From positions 188,160 through 252,159 of the forward strand of contig NZ_GG692710.1 of assembly GCF_000156175.1 (NCBI RefSeq): 64,000 nucleotides of DNA, written 5' to 3'. Numbering within the stretch: the stretch's first letter is position 1; each line of letters opens with the position of its first letter. A program made the position numbers and the translations under genes. The DNA is from Collinsella intestinalis DSM 13280 (lineage in GTDB: Bacteria; Actinomycetota; Coriobacteriia; Coriobacteriales; Coriobacteriaceae). The notes beneath the pieces were generated by a model. It saw only the letters and a list, made by a program, of their open reading frames with translations, was not told the origin of the DNA and ran no database searches. This document shows positions 53,771 to 62,559 of the stretch, in pieces.

Positions 53771-55249
53771 CTAGCAGTCCTCCTCGGCGATGGCGCCCAT
53801 GTGGGCGCCCGGGTTCTTGAGCGGTCCGTCGACGATCCATGAGCCCGTGTCTTCCAGCGGGACTTCGGAGGGGGCGACGCCGAGTTCGCGGGCGAGGATC
53901 TCCACGACGCGACTCTGACAGAAGCCGCTCTGGCAGCGGCCCATGCCGGCGCGGCAGCGGCGTTTGACGCCCTCGACCGAGATGGCGCCCGGCTTGCGGT
54001 GGATGGCGGCGACGATTTCGGCCTCCGGCACCGTCTCGCAGCGGCATACGATGCGGCCCCATGCTGGGTCCGCCTCGATGAGCTCCTCCTTGCGCTCGAG
54101 GGGGGCGAGGTCGAAGTCGTCCGGCATGCGGCGGATGGGGTTCCAATCGGCGCGTTCGACGAGCTCTACGCCTGCCTCGCGCAGGAGCTGTTCCATGCGC
54201 TCGGCAACCGCCGGTGCGCTTGCGACGCCGGGGGACTGGATGCCCGCGGCGTGGAACAGGCCGGGCGTGGACTCGGAGGCTTCGATGAGGAAGTCGTTCG
54301 TTTTCTCAAGTACGGCGCGGCCCCCTGCGAAGGTGCGGACGACGCGGCGGGTATCCAGGTCTGGTACGAGCTTGCGCGCGCCGGAGAGCAGGGCCTCCAC
54401 ATCGCCGGCGTACGTGTCCTTGTCGCCTTGCTCTCGCATCTCGGCGGTGGCGGTGATGACCGTGTTGTTGTGCACGGTTCCCGTGACGATGACGCCCTTG
54501 GACACCGGTGTCGGCACCGGGTAGAGCGGCATGATGGCGCGGGGCTCCTTGTCGAGCACGGCGATGTTGCCTTGGCGCCATACCATGCGTAGCCCGCGAT
54601 CTCCGGCCATGCGCGAGATCTCGCCTGCGCCGCTGCCAGCGGCGTTGATCAAGATCTCGCATCGAACGTCTCCCTTGGGCGTGGAGAGGACGAACTCCCC
54701 CTCTTCCGGGCGGGCGATGGCCGTTACTGGGGCGCCGCGCAAGAAGGCGGCTCCGTTGGCTACGGCGTTCTCGGCTGCGGCGATGGCAACCTCGAACGGG
54801 TCGACATAGCCGGTGGAGGGGCACCATAGGGCGCAGGTGGCGTCCGGATTGGCGCGCGGTTCCAATTCGGCGATGCGATCGGGGCCGACGATCTCGAGGT
54901 GGGGGACGCCGTTGGCCAGGCCGTTGTCGCGCAGGTGCTCGAGGGTGGCGAGGTCCTCGTCGGTAAAGCCGAGAACGAGGGAGCCCGTGCGGTGGAACAG
55001 GAAACCGAGTTCCTTTGACCACGTTCTGTACAGCTCGCACCCGCGGGCGTTCATCTTCGCCTTCATCGTCCCGGGGGCGGGGTCGTATCCGGCGTGGATC
55101 AGGCCACCGTTGGCCTTCGATGCCCCGAGCGCGATGTCGTCGGTCGCCTCGATGAGGCATATCGTCTTGTCGTATCGCGCGAGCTGCCGTGCGATGGCGC
55201 AACCGGTGATGCCCGCGCCTACGATGGCGATGTCGTACCTAGGTTCCAT
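53771..55249 (-). CDS. GlpA/LhgO-like FAD dehydrogenase with C-terminal [2Fe-2S] BFD-like domain
   Basis: DAO-type flavoprotein of 492 residues. N-terminal FAD loop YDIAIVGAGITGCAIARQLARYD, then the substrate domain (GASKANGGLIHAGYDPAPGT, STGYVDPFEVAIAAAENA). The C-terminal part has the four-cysteine BFD-like [2Fe-2S] binding motif: IVCRCETV, RRCRAGMGRCQSGFCQS. This resembles GlpA of anaerobic glycerol-3-phosphate dehydrogenase and L-2-hydroxyglutarate oxidase. First gene of a three-gene minus-strand operon. A palindrome GACAAAGTGTC lies 63 bases upstream. Confidence 0.88.
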   Translation of the reverse strand: MEPRYDIAIVGAGITGCAIARQLARYDKTICLIEATDDIALGASKANGGLIHAGYDPAPGTMKAKMNARGCELYRTWSKELGFLFHRTGSLVLGFTDEDLATLEHLRDNGLANGVPHLEIVGPDRIAELEPRANPDATCALWCPSTGYVDPFEVAIAAAENAVANGAAFLRGAPVTAIARPEEGEFVLSTPKGDVRCEILINAAGSGAGEISRMAGDRGLRMVWRQGNIAVLDKEPRAIMPLYPVPTPVSKGVIVTGTVHNNTVITATAEMREQGDKDTYAGDVEALLSGARKLVPDLDTRRVVRTFAGGRAVLEKTNDFLIEASESTPGLFHAAGIQSPGVASAPAVAERMEQLLREAGVELVERADWNPIRRMPDDFDLAPLERKEELIEADPAWGRIVCRCETVPEAEIVAAIHRKPGAISVEGVKRRCRAGMGRCQSGFCQSRVVEILARELGVAPSEVPLEDTGSWIVDGPLKNPGAHMGAIAEEDC

Positions 55250-55550
55250 GGTGCCGCTCCCGTCTGAGCACCGGGCGTGTGTCCATGGGCTCGCAGCCGG
55301 TGCATTCTATAGACAAAGTGTCAACAAACAATGCTACGCATGTCATTTATCTTCGCCAGGGCCAATCGGGCAAGCGGGCGGCTTGGCCCGCAAACGGCCC
55401 CGGTGCCGCGCGGTCGCGGTGGTCGATGGGTCCGCTGTGTCGTTAACGTGCGCGGTTGCCGGTCGTTTCCGATGAGGGGGCGGGTGGTATACAATACGGT
55501 GCGATTATGAACAGCTTTGCAATCTCGCAACCGGCTGAAAGGTGAGGCTC
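55250..55550. other. 301-base divergent intergenic region
   Basis: Between the redox operon (minus) and the zinc-ribbon gene (plus). It contains the palindrome GACAAAGTGTC at 55312-55322 (GACA, AAG, TGTC) near the redox operon, overlapping a TTGACA sequence on the minus strand, and the TATACAAT element at 55488-55495 before the plus-strand gene. The middle is GC-rich and featureless. Confidence 0.6.
55488..55495 (+). promoter_or_regulatory. -10 box (TATACAAT) for the zinc-ribbon gene
   Basis: TATACAAT lies 56 bases before the ATG at 55551; TTTCCG, a weak -35, lies 18 bases before the TACAAT core. Confidence 0.45.
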
Positions 55551-55982
55551 ATGTCCAAGTACATCGAGGAGCTCATGTCCCCGCAGTTGATGTTTGCCAT
55601 GTACGGCTTCATCGCCTTCGTGGTCGCTCTCTACCTGCTCTCCGTCGTGTATGTCTTCATCGACGCGAAGCGTCGCGGCGTCCAGGCGTTTTGGGCCTGG
55701 GGCCTGCTCGCCCTCGTCCCGTTCGTTGGCCTTATGGCCTATATCGTGATGCGCCCGGCGTCCTACGTGGCGGATCGCGAGGAGCAGGAGCTCGACATGG
55801 CGCTGCGCGAGCGTCAGCTCGCCCAGTATGGCAGCTGCCCCAACTGCGGCACCACAATCGAGAAGGACTTCATCGTCTGCCCGGTGTGCAACACGCAGGT
55901 CCGCAACGTCTGTCCCACGTGCAAGCGCCCGCTGGAGGCGCACTGGAAGGTCTGCCCCTTCTGCCGAACTCACATCCAATAG
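55551..55982 (+). CDS. two-helix membrane protein with double zinc ribbon
   Basis: 143-residue protein of unknown function. Two hydrophobic helices (about 13-35 and 45-65: MYGFIAFVVALYLLSVVYVF, AFWAWGLLALVPFVGLMAYIV) resemble the PLD nuclease N-terminal membrane domain. A hydrophilic stretch leads to two zinc ribbons with four CxxC pairs: CPNCGTTIEKDFIVCPVC and CPTCKRPLEAHWKVCPFC. The ATG has GAAAGGTGAG upstream. It stands alone between the redox operon and thrS. A membrane sensor or assembly role is possible, but nothing shows it. Confidence 0.8.
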   Translation: MSKYIEELMSPQLMFAMYGFIAFVVALYLLSVVYVFIDAKRRGVQAFWAWGLLALVPFVGLMAYIVMRPASYVADREEQELDMALRERQLAQYGSCPNCGTTIEKDFIVCPVCNTQVRNVCPTCKRPLEAHWKVCPFCRTHIQ

Positions 55983-56030
55983 GCGCGAGCTTCCCCCCGT
56001 GCGCCGCACGGGGCCGATGAACCGCGCCGT

Positions 56031-56072
56031 AACGCACCCGTCACCCTTTGGATGGCGGGTGCGTTCCTATTC
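56031..56072 (+). terminator. hairpin terminator before thrS
   Basis: AACGCACCCG (56031-56040) pairs perfectly with CGGGTGCGTT (56056-56065), followed by CCTATTCC. It ends the zinc-ribbon transcript; no anti-antiterminator with T-box motif is present. Confidence 0.6.
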
Positions 56073-56176
56073 CGTGCTTCTTGGCGCTCTTCTGGATTGG
56101 AGGCGCAATTGCGCGGGCAAACGGGTACACTGGAAAAGTTACAGAGGTAATGCACCGTATCGGAAAGGTTCTAGAT

Positions 56177-57937
56177 ATGAAGGCACTGTACAACGACGGC
56201 TCCGTGGCCGAGGTTGAGGCCGACGAGGCCCAGCACGTCATCCGCCATTCCGCCGCCCACATCATGGCCCAGGCCATCAAGCACCTCTACCCCGAGGCCG
56301 ACTTCGCCTACGGTCCCGCGACCGATAACGGCTTCTATTATGACGTCGACCTCGGCGATAAGAAGATCTCCGAGGACGATCTGCCCACCATCGAGGCCGA
56401 GATGAAGAAGATCGTCAAGGAGAACCTTAAGTTCCAGGTCTTCGAGCTGCCTCGCGAGGAGGCCATCGCCCTCATGGAGGAGCGCGGTGAGAAGTATAAG
56501 GTCGAGCACATCGGTGACCTGGCCGATGACGCTCGCATCACCTTCTACCAGCAGGGCGATTACATCGACATGTGCGTCGGACCACACCTCACTTATACCA
56601 AGGCCCTCAAGGCCTTCAAGCTCACCGGCGTGTCTGGCGCCTACTGGAAAAACGATGCCAACAACAAGATGCTCACGCGCATCAACGGCACGGCTTTCGC
56701 CACCAAGGATGAACTGGAGGCGCACCTCACCCTCCTCGAGGAGGCCAAGAAGCGTGACCATCGACGCATCGGTCGCGAGATGGACCTGTTCATGATGCGC
56801 GACGAGGCCCCCGGCTTCCCGTTCTTCCTGCCCAACGGCATGGTCCTCAAGAACACCCTGCTCGACTACTGGCGCGAGATCCATCACAAGGCTGGGTACG
56901 TCGAGATTTCCACGCCCCAGATCATGAACAAGAGCCTGTGGCTCACCTCCGGTCACTGGGACCACTACAAGGACAACATGTACTCCACGATGATCGACGA
57001 CGAGGAGTACTGCATCAAGCCCATGAACTGCCCGGGCGGTGTGCTCGTCTACAGCTCCAAGCCGCATAGCTACCGCGAGCTGCCCATCCGCGCCGGCGAG
57101 ATCGGCCTGGTGCACCGCCACGAGCTCAGGGGCGCCCTGCACGGCCTGTTCCGCGTCCGCTGCTTCAACCAGGATGACGCGCACTTGTTCGTCACGCCCG
57201 AGCAGCTGACCGACGAGATCGTGGGCGTTGTGCGCCTGATCGACTCCGTGTATCAGAAGTTCGGCTTCAAGTACCACGTTGAGCTTTCCACCCGCCCCGA
57301 GGACTCCATGGGCTCCGATGAGGACTGGGCCGCCGCCGAGGAGGGCCTCAAGGTCGCACTCGATAAGCTGGGCATGGATTACGTGGTCAACGAGGGTGAC
57401 GGCGCCTTCTACGGTCCCAAGATCGACTTCCACCTGGAGGACTCCCTCGGCCGCACCTGGCAGTGCGGTACCGTGCAGCTGGACTTCCAGATGCCGCAGA
57501 ACTTCGACCTCACCTACGTGGATGCCGACGGCGAGAAGAAACGCCCCATCATGCTGCATCGCGTGTGCTTCGGCTCCATCGAGCGCTTCATCGGCATCCT
57601 GATCGAGCATTATGCCGGCAAGTTCCCGGTTTGGCTCGCCCCCATGCAGGTCAAGGTCCTGCCCGTGTCTGAGAAGAGCCGCGACTACGCTCACCAGGTC
57701 ACCGAGCAGCTCGAGGCCGCCGGCATCCGCGTGGTGTGCGACGATCGCGACGAGAAGATCGGCTACAAGATTCGCGAGGCCCGCGGCGTCGATCGCGTGC
57801 CCTACATGCTGATCCTGGGTGAGAAGGAGGTCGAAGCCGGCAACATCTCCGTCCGCGACCGTTCCAACGAGACCGTTCCGATGGCCGTCGATGAGTTCAT
57901 TGCCAAGGTCGTTGAGGAGACCCGTACGCGCGCGTAG
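56177..57937 (+). CDS. thrS: threonyl-tRNA synthetase lacking the TGS domain
   Basis: Class II synthetase that charges tRNA-Thr. The 586-residue product starts MKALYNDGSVAEVEADE and goes straight into the N2 editing domain (HSAAHIMAQAI with HxxxH, DMCVGPHL with CxxxH), then the catalytic core (motif 2 RHELRGALHGLFRVRCF, motif 3 GSIERFIGILIEHYAG) and anticodon domain. The usual N-terminal TGS domain (about 60 residues) is missing. The ATG at 56177 has GGAAAGG at 8 bases; the frame is open to 56048 but the extra residues (LALFWIGGAIARANG) do not look like TGS. Confidence 0.95.
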   Translation: MKALYNDGSVAEVEADEAQHVIRHSAAHIMAQAIKHLYPEADFAYGPATDNGFYYDVDLGDKKISEDDLPTIEAEMKKIVKENLKFQVFELPREEAIALMEERGEKYKVEHIGDLADDARITFYQQGDYIDMCVGPHLTYTKALKAFKLTGVSGAYWKNDANNKMLTRINGTAFATKDELEAHLTLLEEAKKRDHRRIGREMDLFMMRDEAPGFPFFLPNGMVLKNTLLDYWREIHHKAGYVEISTPQIMNKSLWLTSGHWDHYKDNMYSTMIDDEEYCIKPMNCPGGVLVYSSKPHSYRELPIRAGEIGLVHRHELRGALHGLFRVRCFNQDDAHLFVTPEQLTDEIVGVVRLIDSVYQKFGFKYHVELSTRPEDSMGSDEDWAAAEEGLKVALDKLGMDYVVNEGDGAFYGPKIDFHLEDSLGRTWQCGTVQLDFQMPQNFDLTYVDADGEKKRPIMLHRVCFGSIERFIGILIEHYAGKFPVWLAPMQVKVLPVSEKSRDYAHQVTEQLEAAGIRVVCDDRDEKIGYKIREARGVDRVPYMLILGEKEVEAGNISVRDRSNETVPMAVDEFIAKVVEETRTRA

Positions 57938-57964
57938 GACGCAACCGGGTTCATCGCTATGATG

Positions 57965-58005
57965 CGCACGCCGCCTCGGGCCCCACGGGCTCGGCGCGGC
58001 GTGCG
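57965..58005 (+). terminator. hairpin terminator after thrS
   Basis: CGCACGCCGC (57965-57974) pairs perfectly with GCGGCGTGCG (57996-58005) around a GC-rich loop; TTATG follows. Confidence 0.6.
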
Positions 58006-58053
58006 TTATGCTTCGGGCCTACTGTCCAGGAGAGGAAGGGCGGTTTCAGCGTG

Positions 58054-58878
58054 ATGGCTCAACAGGAACTCGAGACCCGATATGCGCAGCTCGTTTGCGC
58101 CGAGATCGCCGTCTTCGTGTACGGCGATCGCGTTGACGAGGCGCTCGCGCGCCTTGGCGTCATGGCGGACGAAGACCGTTTGGCTGATATGGTCGGCGGC
58201 ACGGGCCTTCGCGTGGCGGATGTCCGTGCCGAGTCTCGTGAGGTTCATGCCCACAGCGGTCTTATGTGGGTTGACATCACTGTGCCGTCGCATTTCGGTT
58301 GCCATGCTTTCGAGCTTGGTGCCGACGTGCAGTGCGAGGCGCTCGACCGCGTTGCTGGCGGGTTACTCGATCGCAAGGTGGTTGCGCTTTCCGCACGTGG
58401 CGCTCGCGCGGTCGCTCGCGTGGGGGACCAGCCTTCTTGCGCGTTGGCTCAGGCCGATCTCGAGGTCATCGCCCATGGACTCGATAGCGTCTCGACGCGT
58501 ATGCAGCGCCATTTCGATCATGCCCGCGCCCTCGCTGAGTACCTTGCCTGTTGTGATGGTTTGGTCCGGGTCGATTACCCCGGTCTCGCCACACATCCCG
58601 ATCGCTCTCTGGCTGAGCGTGTGCTGCGTCACGGCTTCGGCCCCGCCGTCGATTTCGAGCTCCCTGGGGACTGGGGCGCCACGGCGGGGGATTTCATCGG
58701 GCGCTGTCGTCTCAGCGGCCGAGATTGCCACGCCGGCGGACCCCGCACGCGCCTGCATGCGCGCGATGGGTGGCAGGGGAGCGCGGTTCGCATATTCGCC
58801 GGCCTCGATGACCCCCTCGCTATAGCCGACGATCTCGATCAGGCCATGCGCTGGTTCCGCAATCCTCCGCAGCCGTAG
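58054..58878 (+). CDS. degenerate, truncated Cys/Met-metabolism PLP-fold protein lacking the catalytic lysine
   Basis: 274-residue protein whose middle and C-terminal parts match the fold of cystathionine gamma-synthase-type enzymes: HAHSGLMWVDITVPSH aligns with VDNTF, GADVQCEALDRVAGG with GAD...STTKYMDGHG, DSVSTRMQRHFDHARALAEYL and VDYPGLATHPDRSLAERV with the C-terminal domain, and VRIFAGLDDPLAIADDLDQAM with its end. The lysine that holds PLP is replaced by Arg99, and the N-terminal phosphate-binding half (about 100 residues) is absent. Likely non-catalytic; a regulatory or PLP-independent role is possible. Start GTG at 58051 or ATG at 58054 after GGAAGGG. Confidence 0.7.
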   Translation: MAQQELETRYAQLVCAEIAVFVYGDRVDEALARLGVMADEDRLADMVGGTGLRVADVRAESREVHAHSGLMWVDITVPSHFGCHAFELGADVQCEALDRVAGGLLDRKVVALSARGARAVARVGDQPSCALAQADLEVIAHGLDSVSTRMQRHFDHARALAEYLACCDGLVRVDYPGLATHPDRSLAERVLRHGFGPAVDFELPGDWGATAGDFIGRCRLSGRDCHAGGPRTRLHARDGWQGSAVRIFAGLDDPLAIADDLDQAMRWFRNPPQP

Positions 58879-58976
58879 GAGGCCATCGTGCTCATCCTGA
58901 TCGGCGTCAAGGCGTTTTTGGGGTTGTAGTTTCCCTGTCCGAGCTTTTGCCAGGAGGGCGCTCGTGCCCGAGGTGG

Positions 58977-59306
58977 CTAAAACAGCTCGGTGAGGCGCTT
59001 CGCGATCATCGCGTCGAGCTCTGCCTGGAGGGTTCGATAGGCGTGGAGGGCATGTTCGCCCTCAGGGGTGAGCACCGAGCCGCGCGCACCGTCGCGGGCG
59101 AGCAGTTCGCAGCCCAGATGCCCCTCGGCCTCGCGTACGATTCTCCACGCCTTGGAATACGCCATGCCCATGCGTTTCGCCGCACGGTTGAGCGAGCCCT
59201 CTTCGGCGACGCCCTCCAGCAGTGAGGCGCACCCGCCGCCGAAAGCACCGGGTAGGTCGCGGTCGTCGTCGGAGATGGTGAGTCGGGCGTGGGCGGAAAG
59301 CGACAT
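58977..59306 (-). CDS. ModE-type molybdate-responsive winged-helix regulator (N-terminal domain only)
   Basis: 109-residue DNA-binding protein. LLEGVAEEGSLNRAAKRMGMAYSKAWRIVREAE is the LysR/ModE-type helix-turn-helix with the ModE spelling (GS...AAK.MGMSYKxAW), followed by a wing (GSVLTPEGEHALHAYRTL). It lacks the C-terminal MOP molybdate-binding domains of E. coli ModE (262 aa), as do many single-domain ModE relatives. The ATG follows TTGGAGCCCAT. Candidate regulator of the modABC/moeA block 28 kb away (inference). Confidence 0.85.
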   Translation of the reverse strand: MSLSAHARLTISDDDRDLPGAFGGGCASLLEGVAEEGSLNRAAKRMGMAYSKAWRIVREAEGHLGCELLARDGARGSVLTPEGEHALHAYRTLQAELDAMIAKRLTELF

Positions 59307-59611
59307 ATGGGCTCCAAGCTGGTGGTACGGTCGCGATGGCGCAGGGCCCGCGCCATCGCCGATAAGATCCTTGCGTCTTTTTTGGGCGGCATCGAGGCGC
59401 CCTTACGCGAATCCGGGATGCGGGCGGGTGTGTCGATTGGCCGAAGGCGGCGTCGGAGAGACATTGAGATTGGGCAGACCATTTGAAGTCTGGTAACGAG
59501 AGCCATTGTAGCAGTGGCTCTGCGCTACAATACCCCCACTTGTATCGGGAGCGAATGGCACGGCGGCAAGGAGTCGCCGCCGCGTCGGCAGCAAAGAGTC
59601 GAAGGAGCGAC
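59307..59611. other. 305-base divergent intergenic region before guaB
   Basis: Divergent between the ModE-type gene and guaB. It holds a hairpin AGAGCCA/TGGCTCT (59499-59505 with 59515-59521) and the -10 candidate TACAAT (59526-59531). No gene is supported on either strand. Confidence 0.7.
59526..59531 (+). promoter_or_regulatory. -10 box (TACAAT) of guaB
   Basis: TACAAT lies 81 bases before the guaB ATG, immediately after the small hairpin at 59499-59521. A CATTGT at 16 bases upstream is a poor -35. Confidence 0.4.
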
Positions 59612-61123
59612 ATGGCAACGTTTTTCCCTGGTGAATCCCATACTTTCTCTGAGTATCTGCTCGTCCCCGGATACTCCTCCGCTGAGTGCGTTCCCACGAA
59701 CGTCTCCCTCAAGACCCCGCTGACCCGCTTCAAGCGCGGCGAGGAGCCCGAGATCACGCTGAACATCCCCATGGTCTCCGCCATTATGCAGTCCGTCTCC
59801 GGCGTGGACATGGGCGTCGCCCTGGCCACCGAGGGCGGCATCTCCTTCATCTACGGTTCCCAGACCCCCGAGTCCGAGGCCGCCATGGTCAAGGCCGTCA
59901 AGGACCACAAGGCCGGTTTCGTGCAGTCCGACTCCACCCTTACGCCCGACATGACCATGGAGCAGGTCATGCAGCTCAAGGACCGCACCGGTCACTCCAC
60001 CATGCCCGTTACCGATGACGGCACCCCCACCGGCAAGCTCCTCGGCATCGTCACCAGCCGCGACTACCGCCCCAGCCGTGATGATCACTCCAAGCTCGTC
60101 TCCGAGTTCATGACCCCTCGCGCCGAGCTCATCGTGGGCGACAAGGACATCACCCTCAAGGACGCCAACGACCTCATCTGGGACAAGAAGCTCAACGCCC
60201 TGCCTGTCGTCGATGACAACGACCACCTGGTCGGCATCGTCTTCCGCAAGGATTACGACTCCCACAAGACCAACCCCAACGAGCTGCTCGATGCCAACAA
60301 GCGCTACATGGTCGGCGCGGGCATCAACACCCGTGACTACGCCGAGCGCGTGCCGCTGCTCGTCGAGGCCGGTGCCGACGTGCTGTGCATCGACTCCTCC
60401 GAGGGTTACTCCGAGTGGCAGAAGCGCACCATCGAGTGGATCCGCGAGAACTACGGCGATTCCGTCAAGGTCGGCGCGGGCAACGTCGTCGACGCCGACG
60501 GCTTCCGCTTCCTGGCCGATTGCGGTGCCGACTTCATCAAGGTCGGTATCGGCGGCGGCTCCATCTGCATCACCCGTGAGACCAAGGGCATCGGCCGTGG
60601 CCAGGCCACCGCGCTGATCGACGTCTGCCGCGCCCGCGATGAGTACTTCGAGGAGACCGGCGTCTACGTGCCCGTCTGCTCCGACGGCGGCATCGTCTAC
60701 GACTACCACATGACCCTGGCGCTCGCCATGGGTGCCGACTTCCTCATGCTCGGCCGCTATTTCGCCCGCTTCGACGAGTCCCCGACGTCCCGCGTGAACG
60801 TCAACGGCCAGTACATGAAGGAGTACTGGGGCGAGGGTTCCGCGCGCGCCCGTAACTGGCAGCGCTACGACCTGGGCGGCGCCCAGAAGCTCTCCTTCGT
60901 CGAGGGCGTCGACTCCTACGTGCCCTACGCCGGCTCCCTCAAGGACGGCGTGAACGGCACCCTGTACAAGGTCAAGTCCACCATGTGCAACTGCGGCGCG
61001 CTCTCCATCCCCGAGCTGCAGGACAAGGCCCGTCTCACCCTCGTCTCCGCCACCTCCATCGTCGAGGGCGGCGCTCACGACGTCGTGGTCAAGGACTCCC
61101 AGCAGACGGTGAGCTACAACTAA
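59612..61123 (+). CDS. guaB: IMP dehydrogenase
   Basis: Catalyses the first committed step to GMP, oxidising IMP to XMP with NAD. The 503-residue product has the CBS pair (about 95-215: [41 protein letters not shown]), the [16 protein letters not shown] segment, and the active-site loop [14 protein letters not shown] with catalytic Cys in SICITRE, followed by [14 protein letters not shown] and the flap. It lacks the common GIGPGS form, having GIGGGS, as in some IMPDH-like branches. ATG at 59612 follows GAAGGAG. Terminator at 61155. Confidence 0.95.
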   Translation: MATFFPGESHTFSEYLLVPGYSSAECVPTNVSLKTPLTRFKRGEEPEITLNIPMVSAIMQSVSGVDMGVALATEGGISFIYGSQTPESEAAMVKAVKDHKAGFVQSDSTLTPDMTMEQVMQLKDRTGHSTMPVTDDGTPTGKLLGIVTSRDYRPSRDDHSKLVSEFMTPRAELIVGDKDITLKDANDLIWDKKLNALPVVDDNDHLVGIVFRKDYDSHKTNPNELLDANKRYMVGAGINTRDYAERVPLLVEAGADVLCIDSSEGYSEWQKRTIEWIRENYGDSVKVGAGNVVDADGFRFLADCGADFIKVGIGGGSICITRETKGIGRGQATALIDVCRARDEYFEETGVYVPVCSDGGIVYDYHMTLALAMGADFLMLGRYFARFDESPTSRVNVNGQYMKEYWGEGSARARNWQRYDLGGAQKLSFVEGVDSYVPYAGSLKDGVNGTLYKVKSTMCNCGALSIPELQDKARLTLVSATSIVEGGAHDVVVKDSQQTVSYN

Positions 61124-61154
61124 ACGGTTCCAAATCATCCTACAGGCTAATGCT

Positions 61155-61198
61155 CAGAAGGCTCGTGTGCGCTCGCATGCGAGCCTTCTGCTATTTTG
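61155..61198 (+). terminator. Rho-independent terminator after guaB
   Basis: CAGAAGGCTCG (61155-61165) pairs perfectly with CGAGCCTTCTG (61180-61190), followed by CTATTTT. A second small hairpin, ACGTGGG/CCCACGT, lies at 61259-61277. Confidence 0.85.
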
Positions 61199-61383
61199 AG
61201 TATGAAGGATTTGTCAGTATTTAATGTGAGGCTGGTTTGACGGCGTTCTGCCAAATTGACGTGGGTGCAGCCCACGTTTCAAAGCTGCCTGTCATTGCCC
61301 CGTTGCTCGTTTGCTGCTATCTACAATCGCTTGTCGTAGTTCACTGGTCATGGTCGCCTCTTTCCCAATGAATCGAGTTCAGA

Positions 61384-62535
61384 GTGGATAAATTTTCTCC
61401 AAAAACAATCGAAGCGCTTGGGTATTACGTCTATATATATTCCGATCCCGTGACCAAAGTTCCTTTTTATGTTGGCAAAGGAAAGGGCAATAGGGCATTC
61501 GCTCATTTGCACGACGGTTCCGAAAGCGATAAGGCACGCAAGATTGCCGAGATACAAGCGCGTGGCAGGCAACCTCTCATCGAGATTTTGGCTTTCGGCC
61601 TTGATGAGAAGGGCGCATATAAAGTCGAGGCGGCGGCAATTGACTTACTTGGACTGAAGAATCTGACAAACAAACAGGCGGGTCATGAATCGAGCCTATA
61701 TGGGCGGATAGAGGTTTCGGAGCTCGATGCGAGGTTTGATCACGGAGAACTGACCGAGTCGGATTTTCTCGAAGATGCGGTCTTGGTCAAGGTCAACCAG
61801 CTCTACCGAAACGGAATGTCCGATTTTGAGTTGTATGAGGTAACACGAGGGTTTTGGCGTGTGGACAAAAGTAAGGTAGAGGGAATCCATCTTGCTCTGG
61901 CGGTCTATGACGGCATGGTTCTTGAAGCCTATGAAATCGCGACATGGTTGCCGGCGGGTTCGGGCATGTGTGCAGCTCGCTCGGTCAGTCAAGCCGAGTT
62001 GGCTCATCGCATGGAGTTCGTGGGGCGCGTTGCCGATCGGTGTATTAGAGATCGCTATGTCGGAAAGGGCGTCTCGGGGTTGTACGCGCCGGGGAGCGCA
62101 AATCCCATCCGCTATGTGAAGGCTGCTTATTCACGTAAGGCGCTTGCGGAGATCCACAGGGTGCTCGAGGATATCGAGTTGACAGGGGAGAAGAGAGAAT
62201 GGTGCTCAAATTTCAGCTTCTATGACCCACTGCAGGATGATCCCTACGGTCTTGAAAACAGCTTGAATGAGTTGCTGGATTTGGCCTACCGAGGAGGATT
62301 TGTCCCCGTTGACTATGAGGTTGTATATCAATCGATAGGAAAAGATGATATAGCGCTTAGAAAGGCATCCAAGAAGGAGCTTTCGAACCTGAGCGACCAC
62401 CAGCTAGTTTCGATTTTGGGTTATCAGTTTAGGGACGACCACTTCGATAATGGATCGTGGATTAGGACGTATGTGGCAAATGGATTGGCTTATCACTACT
62501 TCCATGAGCTGGCCGCGCGTTGGGGTTGCGCGTAA
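61384..62535 (+). CDS. GIY-YIG domain protein (LEM-3-like / COG3680 type) of unknown role
   Basis: 383-residue protein. The first 100 residues have a GIY-YIG nuclease-type core: YYVYIYSDPVTKVPFYVGKGKG (about 13-34), the R...H pair (NRAFAHLHDG), and the EAAAIDLLGLKNLTN part with a conserved glutamate, most like COG3680/LEM-3-type domains. The remaining 280 residues are unrecognised; they include two copies of a V.G/RYVK-like segment and a C-terminal YHYFHELAARWG. The GTG start at 61384 has no strong ribosome-binding site. Base composition is more AT-rich than the core genes, suggesting transfer. Confidence 0.7.
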   Translation: MDKFSPKTIEALGYYVYIYSDPVTKVPFYVGKGKGNRAFAHLHDGSESDKARKIAEIQARGRQPLIEILAFGLDEKGAYKVEAAAIDLLGLKNLTNKQAGHESSLYGRIEVSELDARFDHGELTESDFLEDAVLVKVNQLYRNGMSDFELYEVTRGFWRVDKSKVEGIHLALAVYDGMVLEAYEIATWLPAGSGMCAARSVSQAELAHRMEFVGRVADRCIRDRYVGKGVSGLYAPGSANPIRYVKAAYSRKALAEIHRVLEDIELTGEKREWCSNFSFYDPLQDDPYGLENSLNELLDLAYRGGFVPVDYEVVYQSIGKDDIALRKASKKELSNLSDHQLVSILGYQFRDDHFDNGSWIRTYVANGLAYHYFHELAARWGCA

Positions 62536-62559
62536 TTTATTTTCGGGTGCTCTAGTTGT

